Shown: in pieces, positions 45,251 through 52,494 of the stretch
Layout of the letters: every line of letters starts with the position of its first letter
Numbering within the stretch: position 1 is the stretch's first letter
From: Actinomycetes bacterium
Lineage (GTDB): Bacteria; Actinomycetota; Actinomycetes; Mycobacteriales; Mycobacteriaceae
Direction of reading: 5' to 3'
DNA length: 64,000 nt
NCBI GenBank assembly: GCA_023404955.1
Contig: JAEXZY010000158.1
Span: forward strand, 24,512-88,511
The notes under the pieces: generated by a model
The model's input: the letters and a program-made list of their open reading frames with translations, nothing else
What the model was told of the DNA's origin: nothing
Database searches by the model: none
Position numbers and translations under genes: made by a program

Positions 45251-46459
45251 ATGCGACGACACCTGCACCACGGGGTGCTGCCCACCGCGGGCGCGCTGGC
45301 GGCAGCGATGGGCGTGGGCCGCTTCGTGTACACCCCGATCCTCCCGTTGATGACGGGTCAGGCCGGCCTCACTGCGCACGCCGCCGGACACCTGGCGACG
45401 GCCAACTACGTCGGCTATCTGGCCGGGGCGGTGGCCACCACGCTGTCGACCCGGCTGGCGCATTCGGCGCTGGCGTGCCGCGCGGCGCTGATCGCCATCG
45501 TGGTCAGCCTCGCCGCGATGCCGATGACGACGCAGGTGCCGGTGTGGCTCACGGCGCGCACCGTCGCCGGGTTCGCGAGCGCGGTGGTCTTCGTGGTGGC
45601 GGTCAACACACTGCTGGAGCGGCTGCCGGAGAAGGCAGGCTGGGGTTTCGGCGGCGTCGGTGCCGGTATCGCGGTGTCCGCGGCGCTGGTCCTCGTGCTG
45701 CCCACCGACGACTGGCGGACCGCCTGGTGGGCGGCGACGGGACTGGCGGCCCTGTTGGTAGCGACGGGGTGGTGGTTGCGTCCGCAGCGAACCCGCCACA
45801 CGGCGCACGCGGCCACACATCGGGCCGGCAATGCACGCTTTCTGCTGTTGTTCGCCGCGTACGCGTTGGAGGGTGTCGGCTACATCATCGCCGGCACGTT
45901 CCTGGTCGCCGCGGTGGCCGAGCATTCCCCTGGCCCGTTGGGGGCCGCCGCCTGGCTGGTCGTCGGCCTGGCTGTCGTTCCATCGGCAGCGCTGTGGGCG
46001 CGCCTGGGCGCTCGGCACGGCCAGCCTGCGATGCTCACCGTCGCCCTGGCGCTGCAGGCCGCAGGGATCGCGCTGGCCTGCCAGGGCGGCGGCCCCGCCA
46101 GCCTGGTGGGCGCCCTGCTGTTCGGCGGCACGTTCATCGGGGTCAGCACGCTGACTGTGGCCGAGGGGCGACTGATGGGCATCCGCTCGGCGGTGGCCCT
46201 GCTGACGGTCGGCTACTCCGTCGGTCAGATCGCCGGACCGTTGCTGGTCGCGCCGTTGACAGCCGGCGGGTACCGGTCGGCGCTCGTGGTGTCCGCGCTC
46301 ACCGTCTCAGCGGCTGCGCTCGCGGCCGCCGCGGTGTGGATCCTCGGCAGGCACCCACGTTCCCGGCTCGTCGACCGTCAGACCACCGGTGTCACTGGTG
46401 AATTCGTCGATGACGGCGCGTACGGCGGGCCGGTCGTCGTCCGAGCGCCAGACCAGTGA
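45251..46459 (+). CDS. MFS transporter, YbfB/YjiJ type
   Basis: A 402-residue transporter with 12 hydrophobic helices. It has the family opening GVGRFVYTPILPLM, a central loop after helix 6 (WWLRPQRTRHTAHAATHR) and repeats of small-residue helices. Substrate not predictable. RBS GGAG precedes ATG 45251. The last 153 bp overlap the 3' end of the convergent LysR gene; that part encodes a polar tail after the last helix. Confidence 0.87.
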   Translation: MRRHLHHGVLPTAGALAAAMGVGRFVYTPILPLMTGQAGLTAHAAGHLATANYVGYLAGAVATTLSTRLAHSALACRAALIAIVVSLAAMPMTTQVPVWLTARTVAGFASAVVFVVAVNTLLERLPEKAGWGFGGVGAGIAVSAALVLVLPTDDWRTAWWAATGLAALLVATGWWLRPQRTRHTAHAATHRAGNARFLLLFAAYALEGVGYIIAGTFLVAAVAEHSPGPLGAAAWLVVGLAVVPSAALWARLGARHGQPAMLTVALALQAAGIALACQGGGPASLVGALLFGGTFIGVSTLTVAEGRLMGIRSAVALLTVGYSVGQIAGPLLVAPLTAGGYRSALVVSALTVSAAALAAAAVWILGRHPRSRLVDRQTTGVTGEFVDDGAYGGPVVVRAPDQ

Positions 46460-47239
46460 CCACGTCCACAGGGGTGTCGGTTCGACCACCGGTCGTCGTA
46501 CCATGCCTCGCGGTTGCGGGTCGCGCTGACCTCTGGGGTTGACCAGTACGGGGCGTCCCAGCCGTCGTACGTGTTCGACGAACGCGGGTCCGGTGACTCC
46601 CCCGTCGTCGATGCGGATGACGCGCGCGCCGGTGCTCGCGACGAATTCCTCGGCGTAGCGGTTCCACGAGGACCAACTCGCTTTATCGGAGTCGACCAGG
46701 ACGACGACGTCGGCCGCCCTCACCGCTGATTCGTCGTTGCCCGGGCCCATGGCGTGCAGACGGTCGATGCCGATGAGTCGCGCCCGTAGCGACAAGGCGG
46801 CGAGGTCGGGCGCCTGTACCCAGCAGATCGCCAGATCGAGTGCTCCGCTGGACACCCGGTCGGCCTGGGTGTGAGAGGGCATCACCCAGGTGTCCACGCG
46901 GAGCTGCGCAACGCCGGCGGCGCGTTCGGCCCAGTCCGTCGGACACCAGTTGACGCACCCGATCCGGATCGGTTCCGAGGCCGTCAAACCCGTTGCGCGC
47001 CTGCGTAAAGCATCGGCCCGTTCGATCAAGGCCTTCGCGTCGGACACCAGTGCCGCGCCGGCCGGGGTGAGGGCGACGGACCGACGGTCCCGATCGAAGA
47101 GCTGGACCTTGAGATCGCGTTCGAGAGCCTTGATCTGCTGCGAGAGGGAGGGCCCCGCGATCCGCAGTCGTTCTGCCGCGCGCCCGAAGTTCAGCTCTTC
47201 TGCCACGGTGACGAAGTAGCGCAACTGACGCAGCTCCAC
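46307..47239 (-). CDS. LysR-family transcriptional regulator
   Basis: A 310-residue regulator. N-terminal helix-turn-helix: VELRQLRYFVTVAEELNFGR then LRIAGPSLSQQIKALERDL. The effector domain follows from about residue 90. The final 35 residues are a polar tail that extends into the overlap with the MFS gene. Start GTG 47239 lies 7 nt after minus-strand TACGCT (47252-47247). It is divergent from the SDR gene across 93 bp, the usual arrangement for a LysR controlling its neighbour. Confidence 0.88.
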   Translation of the reverse strand: MELRQLRYFVTVAEELNFGRAAERLRIAGPSLSQQIKALERDLKVQLFDRDRRSVALTPAGAALVSDAKALIERADALRRRATGLTASEPIRIGCVNWCPTDWAERAAGVAQLRVDTWVMPSHTQADRVSSGALDLAICWVQAPDLAALSLRARLIGIDRLHAMGPGNDESAVRAADVVVLVDSDKASWSSWNRYAEEFVASTGARVIRIDDGGVTGPAFVEHVRRLGRPVLVNPRGQRDPQPRGMVRRPVVEPTPLWTWSLVWRSDDDRPAVRAVIDEFTSDTGGLTVDEPGTWVPAEDPHRGGRERSR

Positions 47240-47246
47240 GTTCGGC

Positions 47247-47252
47247 AGCGTA
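47247..47252 (-). promoter_or_regulatory. Leaderless -10 of the LysR gene
   Basis: Minus-strand TACGCT ends 7 nt before GTG 47239. Confidence 0.4.
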
Positions 47253-47332
47253 GTAGGCGTGACCTCCCAGCAGCGAGGAATCCGGTCCCGCCGAGCGGAC
47301 ATGGCGAGCTCAGCCGGTGTGTTGAGCAGGAC

Positions 47333-48040
47333 ATGAACAGCACATCTCCAGTAGCAATCATCACCGGCGCATCCCAGGGCATCGGAGCGGCGCTCGTCGC
47401 CGGCTACCGAAGGCTCGGCTATGCCGTCGTCGCCAACTCGCGCACCATCGCCCCCAGCGACGATCCGTTGATCGTGACCGTCGCCGGCGACATCGCCCAA
47501 CCGGGCGTGGGCGCCGACCTGGTCGCGACCGCCCTCGCACGCTTCGGCCGCGTCGACACCGTCGTCAACAACGCCGGCATCTTCATCGCCAAACCGTTCA
47601 CTGAGTACACCGACGCCGACTACGAGGCCGTCACCGGGGTGAACACCCGCGGATTCTTCGAGGTCACCCGGGCTGCCATCCCGGCGATGCTCGAGCGCGG
47701 CGGACACATCGTGAACATCTCCACCAGCCTCGTCGGTCAGGCTGACAGGAAGGTGCCGTCGGTGCTGGCCTCGCTGACCAAGGGCGGACTCGATGCCGCC
47801 ACCCGGTCTCTCGCGATCGAGTACGCCGACAGGGGAATTCGAGTGAACGCCGTCGCGCTGGGCACCATCGACACCCCGATGCACGACCCCGCCACGCACC
47901 CGTTCCTCGCCGCGCTGCACCCGATGGGTCGCCTCGGCACCCTCGACGACGTCGTCGACGCCGTGCTCTATTTGGAGAAGGCGGGATTCGTGACCGGGGA
48001 GATCCTGCACGTCGACGGAGGACAAAGTGCCGGACACTAG
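47333..48040 (+). CDS. Short-chain dehydrogenase/reductase lacking the catalytic Tyr
   Basis: A 235-residue classical-size SDR. The cofactor motif is TGASQGIGAAL (about residues 11-21), then NNAGI and the Ser region VNISTS. At the active site the expected Tyr-x-x-x-Lys reads A-S-L-T-K in VLASLTKGG: Lys is kept but Tyr is Ala. The rest (EYADRGIRVNAVALGTIDTPM) is normal. It may be a non-redox or altered enzyme. Overlaps the NTF2-like gene by 14 bp; the two are probably an operon under the divergent LysR. Confidence 0.85.
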   Translation: MNSTSPVAIITGASQGIGAALVAGYRRLGYAVVANSRTIAPSDDPLIVTVAGDIAQPGVGADLVATALARFGRVDTVVNNAGIFIAKPFTEYTDADYEAVTGVNTRGFFEVTRAAIPAMLERGGHIVNISTSLVGQADRKVPSVLASLTKGGLDAATRSLAIEYADRGIRVNAVALGTIDTPMHDPATHPFLAALHPMGRLGTLDDVVDAVLYLEKAGFVTGEILHVDGGQSAGH

Positions 48041-48392
48041 CCGCGAGATCCTGGAATCGGTGCTCGACGAGTGGGAAGCCGGCATCGACGCGCATGACGC
48101 CGAACGGGTGGCCGCCGTGTTCGCCGACGACGCTGTCTTCCAAGGGTTGGCGCCCTACACGGTGGGACGCGAGGGGGTGCGGCGCTACTACGACGGCCAG
48201 CCCCACGGTATGACCGTCGACTACCGCATCGACGAGGTGCGCCGGCCGGCCGAGGGCGTGGTCGTCGGCTACGGCAAGGCCCGGTTCGCCCGCCCCGACG
48301 GCTCGGTGGTCGACCTGATGCTCGGCGTGGTGCTCACCCACGGCGAACGCTGGCTGATCCAGCAGTACCAGGTCAGCGCACCACCGGTCTGA
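48027..48392 (+). CDS. NTF2-like/SnoaL-fold protein
   Basis: A 121-residue cone-fold protein (DUF4440/SnoaL-like): ILESVLDEWEAGIDAHDAERVAAVFADDAVFQG, then VGREGVRRYYDGQP, ending WLIQQYQVS. Such proteins are small isomerases, hydrolases or ligand-binding domains. Start GTG 48027 lies inside the SDR 3' end. Its stop begins the second copy of the long palindromic element. Confidence 0.85.
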   Translation: MPDTSREILESVLDEWEAGIDAHDAERVAAVFADDAVFQGLAPYTVGREGVRRYYDGQPHGMTVDYRIDEVRRPAEGVVVGYGKARFARPDGSVVDLMLGVVLTHGERWLIQQYQVSAPPV

Positions 48393-48394
48393 CC

Positions 48395-48454
48395 GCGAAC
48401 AGACATGAACTCGAGTGACTCGCCGCGCAAACACTCGAGTTCATGTCTGTTCGC
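48395..48454 (+). repeat. Long palindromic element, copy 2 (after the NTF2-like gene)
   Basis: Perfect 23-nt arms at 48395-48417 and 48432-48454 with a 14-nt loop. Compared with copy 1, two arm positions change on both sides so that pairing is kept, and the loop shares TCGCCGC. It lies between convergent genes, 3 bases after a stop codon. Confidence 0.88.
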
Positions 48455-48464
48455 GCAAGGAAAG

Positions 48465-50105
48465 CTAGCCCACGTCGCGGGCGGCCGCCCGGCCCGCCGC
48501 GCGCCCCGAGAACACGCAGCCGCCGAGGAACGTGCCCTCCAGCGAGCGGTACCCGTGCACGCCGCCCCCGCCGAAACCGGCAGCTTCCCCGGCGGCGTAC
48601 AACCCCGGAACAGCAGCACCGTCAGCGCCTAGAGCCCGAGAGTCGAGGTCGGTCTGCAAGCCGCCCAACGACTTTCGCGTGAGGATGTGCAGCTTCACCG
48701 CGATCAACGGGCCGGCCTTCGGGTCGGTCAGCCGGTGCGGTGCGACGACGCGGCTCACCCGATCGGCGAGGTAGCCGCGTGCACCGCGGATCGCGGTGAT
48801 CTGGCCGTCCTTGGTGAACCGATTCGCGATCTCCCGGTCGCGGGCGGTCACCTCCGCCTCGACGGTCGCGAAGTCCAGCGGCTCGACATCGGGCACGGCG
48901 TTCATCTTCGTCACCAGCTCACGCAGCGAGTCCGCGGTCACGAAGTCGACTCCCTTGTCGACGAAGGCGTGCACCGGCGCGGGACCCTTGCGGCCGCGTT
49001 CGAGCACCAGCTTCACGCTGCGGCCGGTCAGGTCCGGGTTCTGCTCCTGCCCCGACAGCCCGAATTCCTTGTCGATGATGCGCTTGTTCAGCACGAACCA
49101 GGTGTAGTCCTGTCCCGTTCGGCAGATGTGCTCCAGGGTGCCGAGGGTGTCGAAACCCGGATACAGCGGAACCGGCAGTCGCCGGCCGGTGGCGTCGAGC
49201 CACAGCGACGACGGGCCCGGCAGGATGCGGATGCCGTGTCGCGGCCAGATCGAGTCGTAGTTGGTGATGCCCTCGGTGTAGTGCCACATCCGGTCGCTGT
49301 TGATCATGTGTGCGCCGGCCGCCATGGAGATCCCGAGCATCCGGCCGTCGACGTGTGCGGGCACGCCGCTGAGGAGCTGCTCGGGCACCCGGCCCATCCG
49401 CTGCGGCCAGTTGGCCCGCACCAGGTCGTGGTTGCCGCCGATCCCACCACTCGCCACGACGACCGCCTGCGCGCGAAACTCGAACTCGCCGATGCTGTTT
49501 CGTGACGACGGAGCTCCGCGCACCGCAGACGACGGCTCCAGCACCGCGCCGCGCACCCCGACGACGGCGCCGCCCTCGGTGATCAGCTCGTCCACCCGGT
49601 GCCGATGCGCGAACCTGACGAGGGGGCCACTGAGCCGGCGCGAGAAGATCTCGACCAGGGCGGGCCCGGTGCCCCAGGTGATGTGGAAGCGGGGCACGGA
49701 GTTGCCGTGCCCGCGGGCGCCGTAGCCGCCGCGCTCGGCCCATCCGACGAGCGGAAACACTTTCAGCCCCCGGTCGCCCAGCCACTGCCGTTTCTCACCG
49801 GCGGCGAAGTCCACGTAGGCATGTGCCCACTGCCGCGGCCAGTGGTCTTCCGGGCGGTCGAACCCGGCGGTGCCCAGCCAGTCCTGCAGGGCCAGCTCGT
49901 AGCTGTCCCGGATGCCGAGGCGCCGCTGCTCGGGACTGTCGACGAAGAACAGCCCGCCGAACGACCAGAACGCCTGGCCGCCGACGTTGGCGGCGTTCTC
50001 CTGGTCGACGATGAGCACGCGACGGCCCCGCTCGACCAGCTCGCACGCGGCCACGAGACCGGCCAGGCCGGCACCGACCACGATGACGTCAGCATCATCC
50101 GCCAT
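48465..50105 (-). CDS. FAD-binding dehydrogenase (KstD/fumarate-reductase-like)
   Basis: A 546-residue flavoprotein of the FAD-binding-2 family. N-terminal dinucleotide motif VVGAGLAGLVAACELVERG with the Glu/Asp of strand 2 in LIVDQE. The central substrate domain contains VVVASGGIGGN. The C-terminal FAD motif is GLYAAGEAAGFGGGGVHGYRSL. Annotated relatives are 3-ketosteroid dehydrogenase-like; the substrate is uncertain. TACATT (50117-50112, minus) ends 6 nt before ATG 50105. Corresponds to Rv0785. Confidence 0.9.
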   Translation of the reverse strand: MADDADVIVVGAGLAGLVAACELVERGRRVLIVDQENAANVGGQAFWSFGGLFFVDSPEQRRLGIRDSYELALQDWLGTAGFDRPEDHWPRQWAHAYVDFAAGEKRQWLGDRGLKVFPLVGWAERGGYGARGHGNSVPRFHITWGTGPALVEIFSRRLSGPLVRFAHRHRVDELITEGGAVVGVRGAVLEPSSAVRGAPSSRNSIGEFEFRAQAVVVASGGIGGNHDLVRANWPQRMGRVPEQLLSGVPAHVDGRMLGISMAAGAHMINSDRMWHYTEGITNYDSIWPRHGIRILPGPSSLWLDATGRRLPVPLYPGFDTLGTLEHICRTGQDYTWFVLNKRIIDKEFGLSGQEQNPDLTGRSVKLVLERGRKGPAPVHAFVDKGVDFVTADSLRELVTKMNAVPDVEPLDFATVEAEVTARDREIANRFTKDGQITAIRGARGYLADRVSRVVAPHRLTDPKAGPLIAVKLHILTRKSLGGLQTDLDSRALGADGAAVPGLYAAGEAAGFGGGGVHGYRSLEGTFLGGCVFSGRAAGRAAARDVG

Positions 50106-50111
50106 GCGGCC

Positions 50112-50117
50112 AATGTA
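50112..50117 (-). promoter_or_regulatory. Leaderless -10 of the FAD dehydrogenase gene
   Basis: Minus-strand TACATT ends 6 nt before ATG 50105. Confidence 0.45.
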
Positions 50118-50131
50118 GCGAGCGGAACTCC

Positions 50132-50836
50132 TCAGGCGGCGTCGGACAGCGCAGTCGGGGTGCGCCACGCATAGACGGTGGGCACGCAGCCGTGCATCAG
50201 CGCCAGGTCCGCGGCATCGAGCATGGCCTGCCGGGGACCGGGTCGGCGCAGGTGCCGCGCGGCGACGGCCACCCGCACGATGCCGTCGCGGCGCGCGGTG
50301 CGCTCGGCGGCGAGCACCACCGTTCGGCACCACCACGGTTCGGTCAGGAAGCCCTCGCCGATGCCCAGCACACGCCCACGCACCGTCGAACCGCGGACCA
50401 GATCGGTGATGCCGCCGAGCCCCGCCATGACACGGAACCCGTTGCGCGGCAATGCGAGTACCGCGCCTTCGGAGACATTCCAGCCGGGTGCCGCGAACAA
50501 CCGGGTGCGCAGCCCGAGATGCTCGAGCACCCGATCGGCGGCCATCAGCCGCAGGTTGGCCTCGTGCGCGGGCAGCGTCGCGAACTCGCCGCGTCGCGTC
50601 TTGGTGGCAGCTTCGTCGAAGCCGTGCAGCACGATCGCGTCGCCGGCATCGCGGCGCTGGGTCAGCCAGGAGACGGTGCCGGGGTCACGGTCGAGCCGGT
50701 ACCCGCCTTTGAGCCGGGGGGCCACCAGGAACGACGCGGGGACACCGCGTCGCGCGAGCTGCCCGTGAAAGGCTGCGACATCGTCGACGGTGCGGTCGCT
50801 GACTCCGGAGATCGAGACGATCAGTTGTCCTGCCAC
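50132..50836 (-). CDS. DUF2334 polysaccharide-deacetylase-fold protein
   Basis: A 234-residue NodB-like barrel protein of DUF2334: FLVAPRLKGGYRLDRD, IVLHGFDEA (His/Asp of the metal site) and RLFAAPGWNVSEGAV. No signal peptide. It may act on a glycan or be inactive. Start GTG 50836. Corresponds to Rv0784. It reads toward the FAD dehydrogenase with a 26-bp gap that holds that gene's own -10. Confidence 0.78.
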   Translation of the reverse strand: MAGQLIVSISGVSDRTVDDVAAFHGQLARRGVPASFLVAPRLKGGYRLDRDPGTVSWLTQRRDAGDAIVLHGFDEAATKTRRGEFATLPAHEANLRLMAADRVLEHLGLRTRLFAAPGWNVSEGAVLALPRNGFRVMAGLGGITDLVRGSTVRGRVLGIGEGFLTEPWWCRTVVLAAERTARRDGIVRVAVAARHLRRPGPRQAMLDAADLALMHGCVPTVYAWRTPTALSDAA

Positions 50837-50905
50837 TGCCGCAGTGTCGCAACGCCAGGTGTCGGGATGGACAACACCACGACTCGTGTGGCTGAACTGT
50901 GGCCA

Positions 50906-51391
50906 CTACCCCAGAACGGCCTCGATGGCTTCGATCACCTCGGGCGCATCGGGCGCGGTGCGGGGCCGGAACCGGGCGGCGACCTCGCCGCCGGGTGCCA
51001 CGAGGAACTTCTCGAAATTCCACTGCACATCGCCGGCCTCGCCGCTGTCATCGGCGGCCTTGGTCAGCTCGGCGTAGAGCGGGTGCCGGTCGGGCCCGTT
51101 GACGTCGGTCTTGGCCAGCAGCGGGAATGTCACCCCGTAGGTGGTCGAGCAGAACGTCTTGATCTCCTCGGCTGTGCCCGGCTCCTGCCCCATGAACTGA
51201 TTGCACGGCACCCCGAGCACCGTCAGGCCGCGGTCGCGGTAGTCCTTCGCGAGCTGCTCGAGCGCGCTGTATTGCGGGGTGAGACCGCATTTGGATGCGA
51301 CGTTGACGACGAGGGTGGCGGCGCCGGCCAGCTCCCCCAACGTGGTCGCGGTGCCGTCGAGGGTGGTCAGTGGGATGTCGGTGAGCGTCAT
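50906..51391 (-). CDS. Glutathione-peroxidase-family thiol peroxidase
   Basis: A 161-residue Gpx-fold peroxidase. Peroxidatic Cys in NVASKCGLTPQY, Gln and Trp of the active site in VPCNQF and WNFEKFLV; the Cys of VPCNQF is a possible resolving partner. As mycobacteria lack glutathione, reduction by thioredoxin or mycothiol systems is expected. TAGCGT (51404-51399, minus) ends 7 nt before ATG 51391. Confidence 0.92.
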   Translation of the reverse strand: MTLTDIPLTTLDGTATTLGELAGAATLVVNVASKCGLTPQYSALEQLAKDYRDRGLTVLGVPCNQFMGQEPGTAEEIKTFCSTTYGVTFPLLAKTDVNGPDRHPLYAELTKAADDSGEAGDVQWNFEKFLVAPGGEVAARFRPRTAPDAPEVIEAIEAVLG

Positions 51392-51398
51392 GAGGCAG

Positions 51399-51404
51399 AC
51401 GCTA
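51399..51404 (-). promoter_or_regulatory. Leaderless -10 of the glutathione peroxidase gene
   Basis: Minus-strand TAGCGT ends 7 nt before ATG 51391. Confidence 0.45.
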
Positions 51405-51427
51405 CCGGCGCCGTGCGGTAGCGGCGG

Positions 51428-51982
51428 TCACGGCGTGAACAACATCCCCGCCAACCGCTGTGCGACGTGGACCGGGTCGCCGTCGGTGTCGACGGCGCCA
51501 CCCAGCCACAGCATCGCGAACCCGTGGACCAGGGACCATGCTGCGAGTTGCGCACCCTGCGGGTCCTGTTCTGCCCGTGGATCTTTCAGCGTTCTCACAC
51601 CGGCGGCGAGTTCCGCGCCCGCGGCCGAGCGAGCAGCCAGGAGCTCGGCGTCGCCCTGCTCGACGAGCGATCCGTCGAACATCACCGCATAGTGGCCGGG
51701 GTGGTCGACGGCGAACCGTACGTAGGCCAGTGCGGCGTCGGAGAACTCGGGGCGCGCGTCAGACAGCGCGGCGGCCAGCATCCGGAAGCCCTGCGCCGCC
51801 AGTGCGGTGAACAGGCCACGCCGGTCGGTGAAGTGATGCGCCGGCGCAGCGTGCGACACGCCTGCGGTGCGCGCCAACTCTCGCAACGAGATGCCGTCGG
51901 CTCCCCGCTCCGCCACGAGCCGTGCGGCATGCCTGAGGATCGTCGCCCTGAGATCGCCGTGGTGATAGCCGGCCTTCGCCAT
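51428..51982 (-). CDS. TetR regulator with WHG-type ligand domain
   Basis: A 184-residue TetR protein. Helix-turn-helix GISLRELARTAGVSHAAPAHHFTDRRGLFTAL covers about residues 30-60, and the C-terminal region contains LVHGFAMLWLGGAV, the WHG-domain pattern. Divergent from the DoxX gene; the two operator copies at 52001-52022 and 52035-52057 flank the DoxX promoter. The TetR start lies 18 bp from the first copy, so it probably represses both. Confidence 0.9.
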   Translation of the reverse strand: MAKAGYHHGDLRATILRHAARLVAERGADGISLRELARTAGVSHAAPAHHFTDRRGLFTALAAQGFRMLAAALSDARPEFSDAALAYVRFAVDHPGHYAVMFDGSLVEQGDAELLAARSAAGAELAAGVRTLKDPRAEQDPQGAQLAAWSLVHGFAMLWLGGAVDTDGDPVHVAQRLAGMLFTP

Positions 51983-52000
51983 GAAGGCATGATAGGCCCT

Positions 52001-52057
52001 CTATCTTGACAGTGCCTAGATGGGCTCCTACCGTTTATCTTGACATTGACTAGATAG
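52001..52057 (+). promoter_or_regulatory. TetR/DoxX promoter with two operator copies
   Basis: Promoter TTGACA (52006-52011), 17-bp spacer, TACCGT (52029-52034). Two copies of a semi-palindromic site (TATCTTGACA-N-TG-N-CTAGAT) lie at 52002-52021 and 52036-52055: the first covers the -35 and the second lies right after the -10. AGGAG at 52056-52060 serves ATG 52066. Confidence 0.75.
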
Positions 52058-52065
52058 GAGCCGAG

Positions 52066-52494
52066 ATGGCCGTCCCCCTCACCCTTGTGGTTGGCTCACT
52101 GCTCGCGCGGCTCTTCGTCGACAACTGGTCGGCCGCACTGGCGATCGGTCTGGCCGCGATGTTCTGCCTCACCGGTGTCGCGCACTTCGTCGATCCGCTG
52201 CGACGGGACATGATCGCCATCGTGCCGCCCGGCCTACCGGCGCCGGCGGCTCTTGTCACCATCACAGGGTTCCTGGAGCTCGCGGGAGCCCTCGGGCTGG
52301 TCTATCCCCCGACGCGCGCCATCGCAGCGGTCTGCCTTTTCGTGTTGCTCTTGGCGATGTTCCCGGCCAACGTCCACGCAGCACGCATGCCTCACCCGCC
52401 GGCGTCGATGTCGACCCGGTTGGGTCGGCGCACCGCAGAGCAGCTGGCCTACTTAGCCGTCGCCGCCGTGGTCGCCTGCGCCGGCCACGTCTAA
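52066..52494 (+). CDS. DoxX-family membrane protein
   Basis: A 142-residue four-helix membrane protein of the DoxX-like family: MFCLTGVAHFVDPLRRDMIAIVP, then GFLELAGALGLVYPP and LLAMFPANVHAA. Members associate with redox-stress functions in mycobacteria, but the reaction is not known. Single gene under the divergent TetR. Its last 42 bp overlap the 3' end of the convergent oligopeptidase gene. Confidence 0.88.
   Translation: MAVPLTLVVGSLLARLFVDNWSAALAIGLAAMFCLTGVAHFVDPLRRDMIAIVPPGLPAPAALVTITGFLELAGALGLVYPPTRAIAAVCLFVLLLAMFPANVHAARMPHPPASMSTRLGRRTAEQLAYLAVAAVVACAGHV

Noticed and set aside
46307..48085. 592-residue LysR fusion
   Set aside because: Only the last 310 residues form the regulator, starting at GTG 47239; the rest is antisense to the SDR gene.
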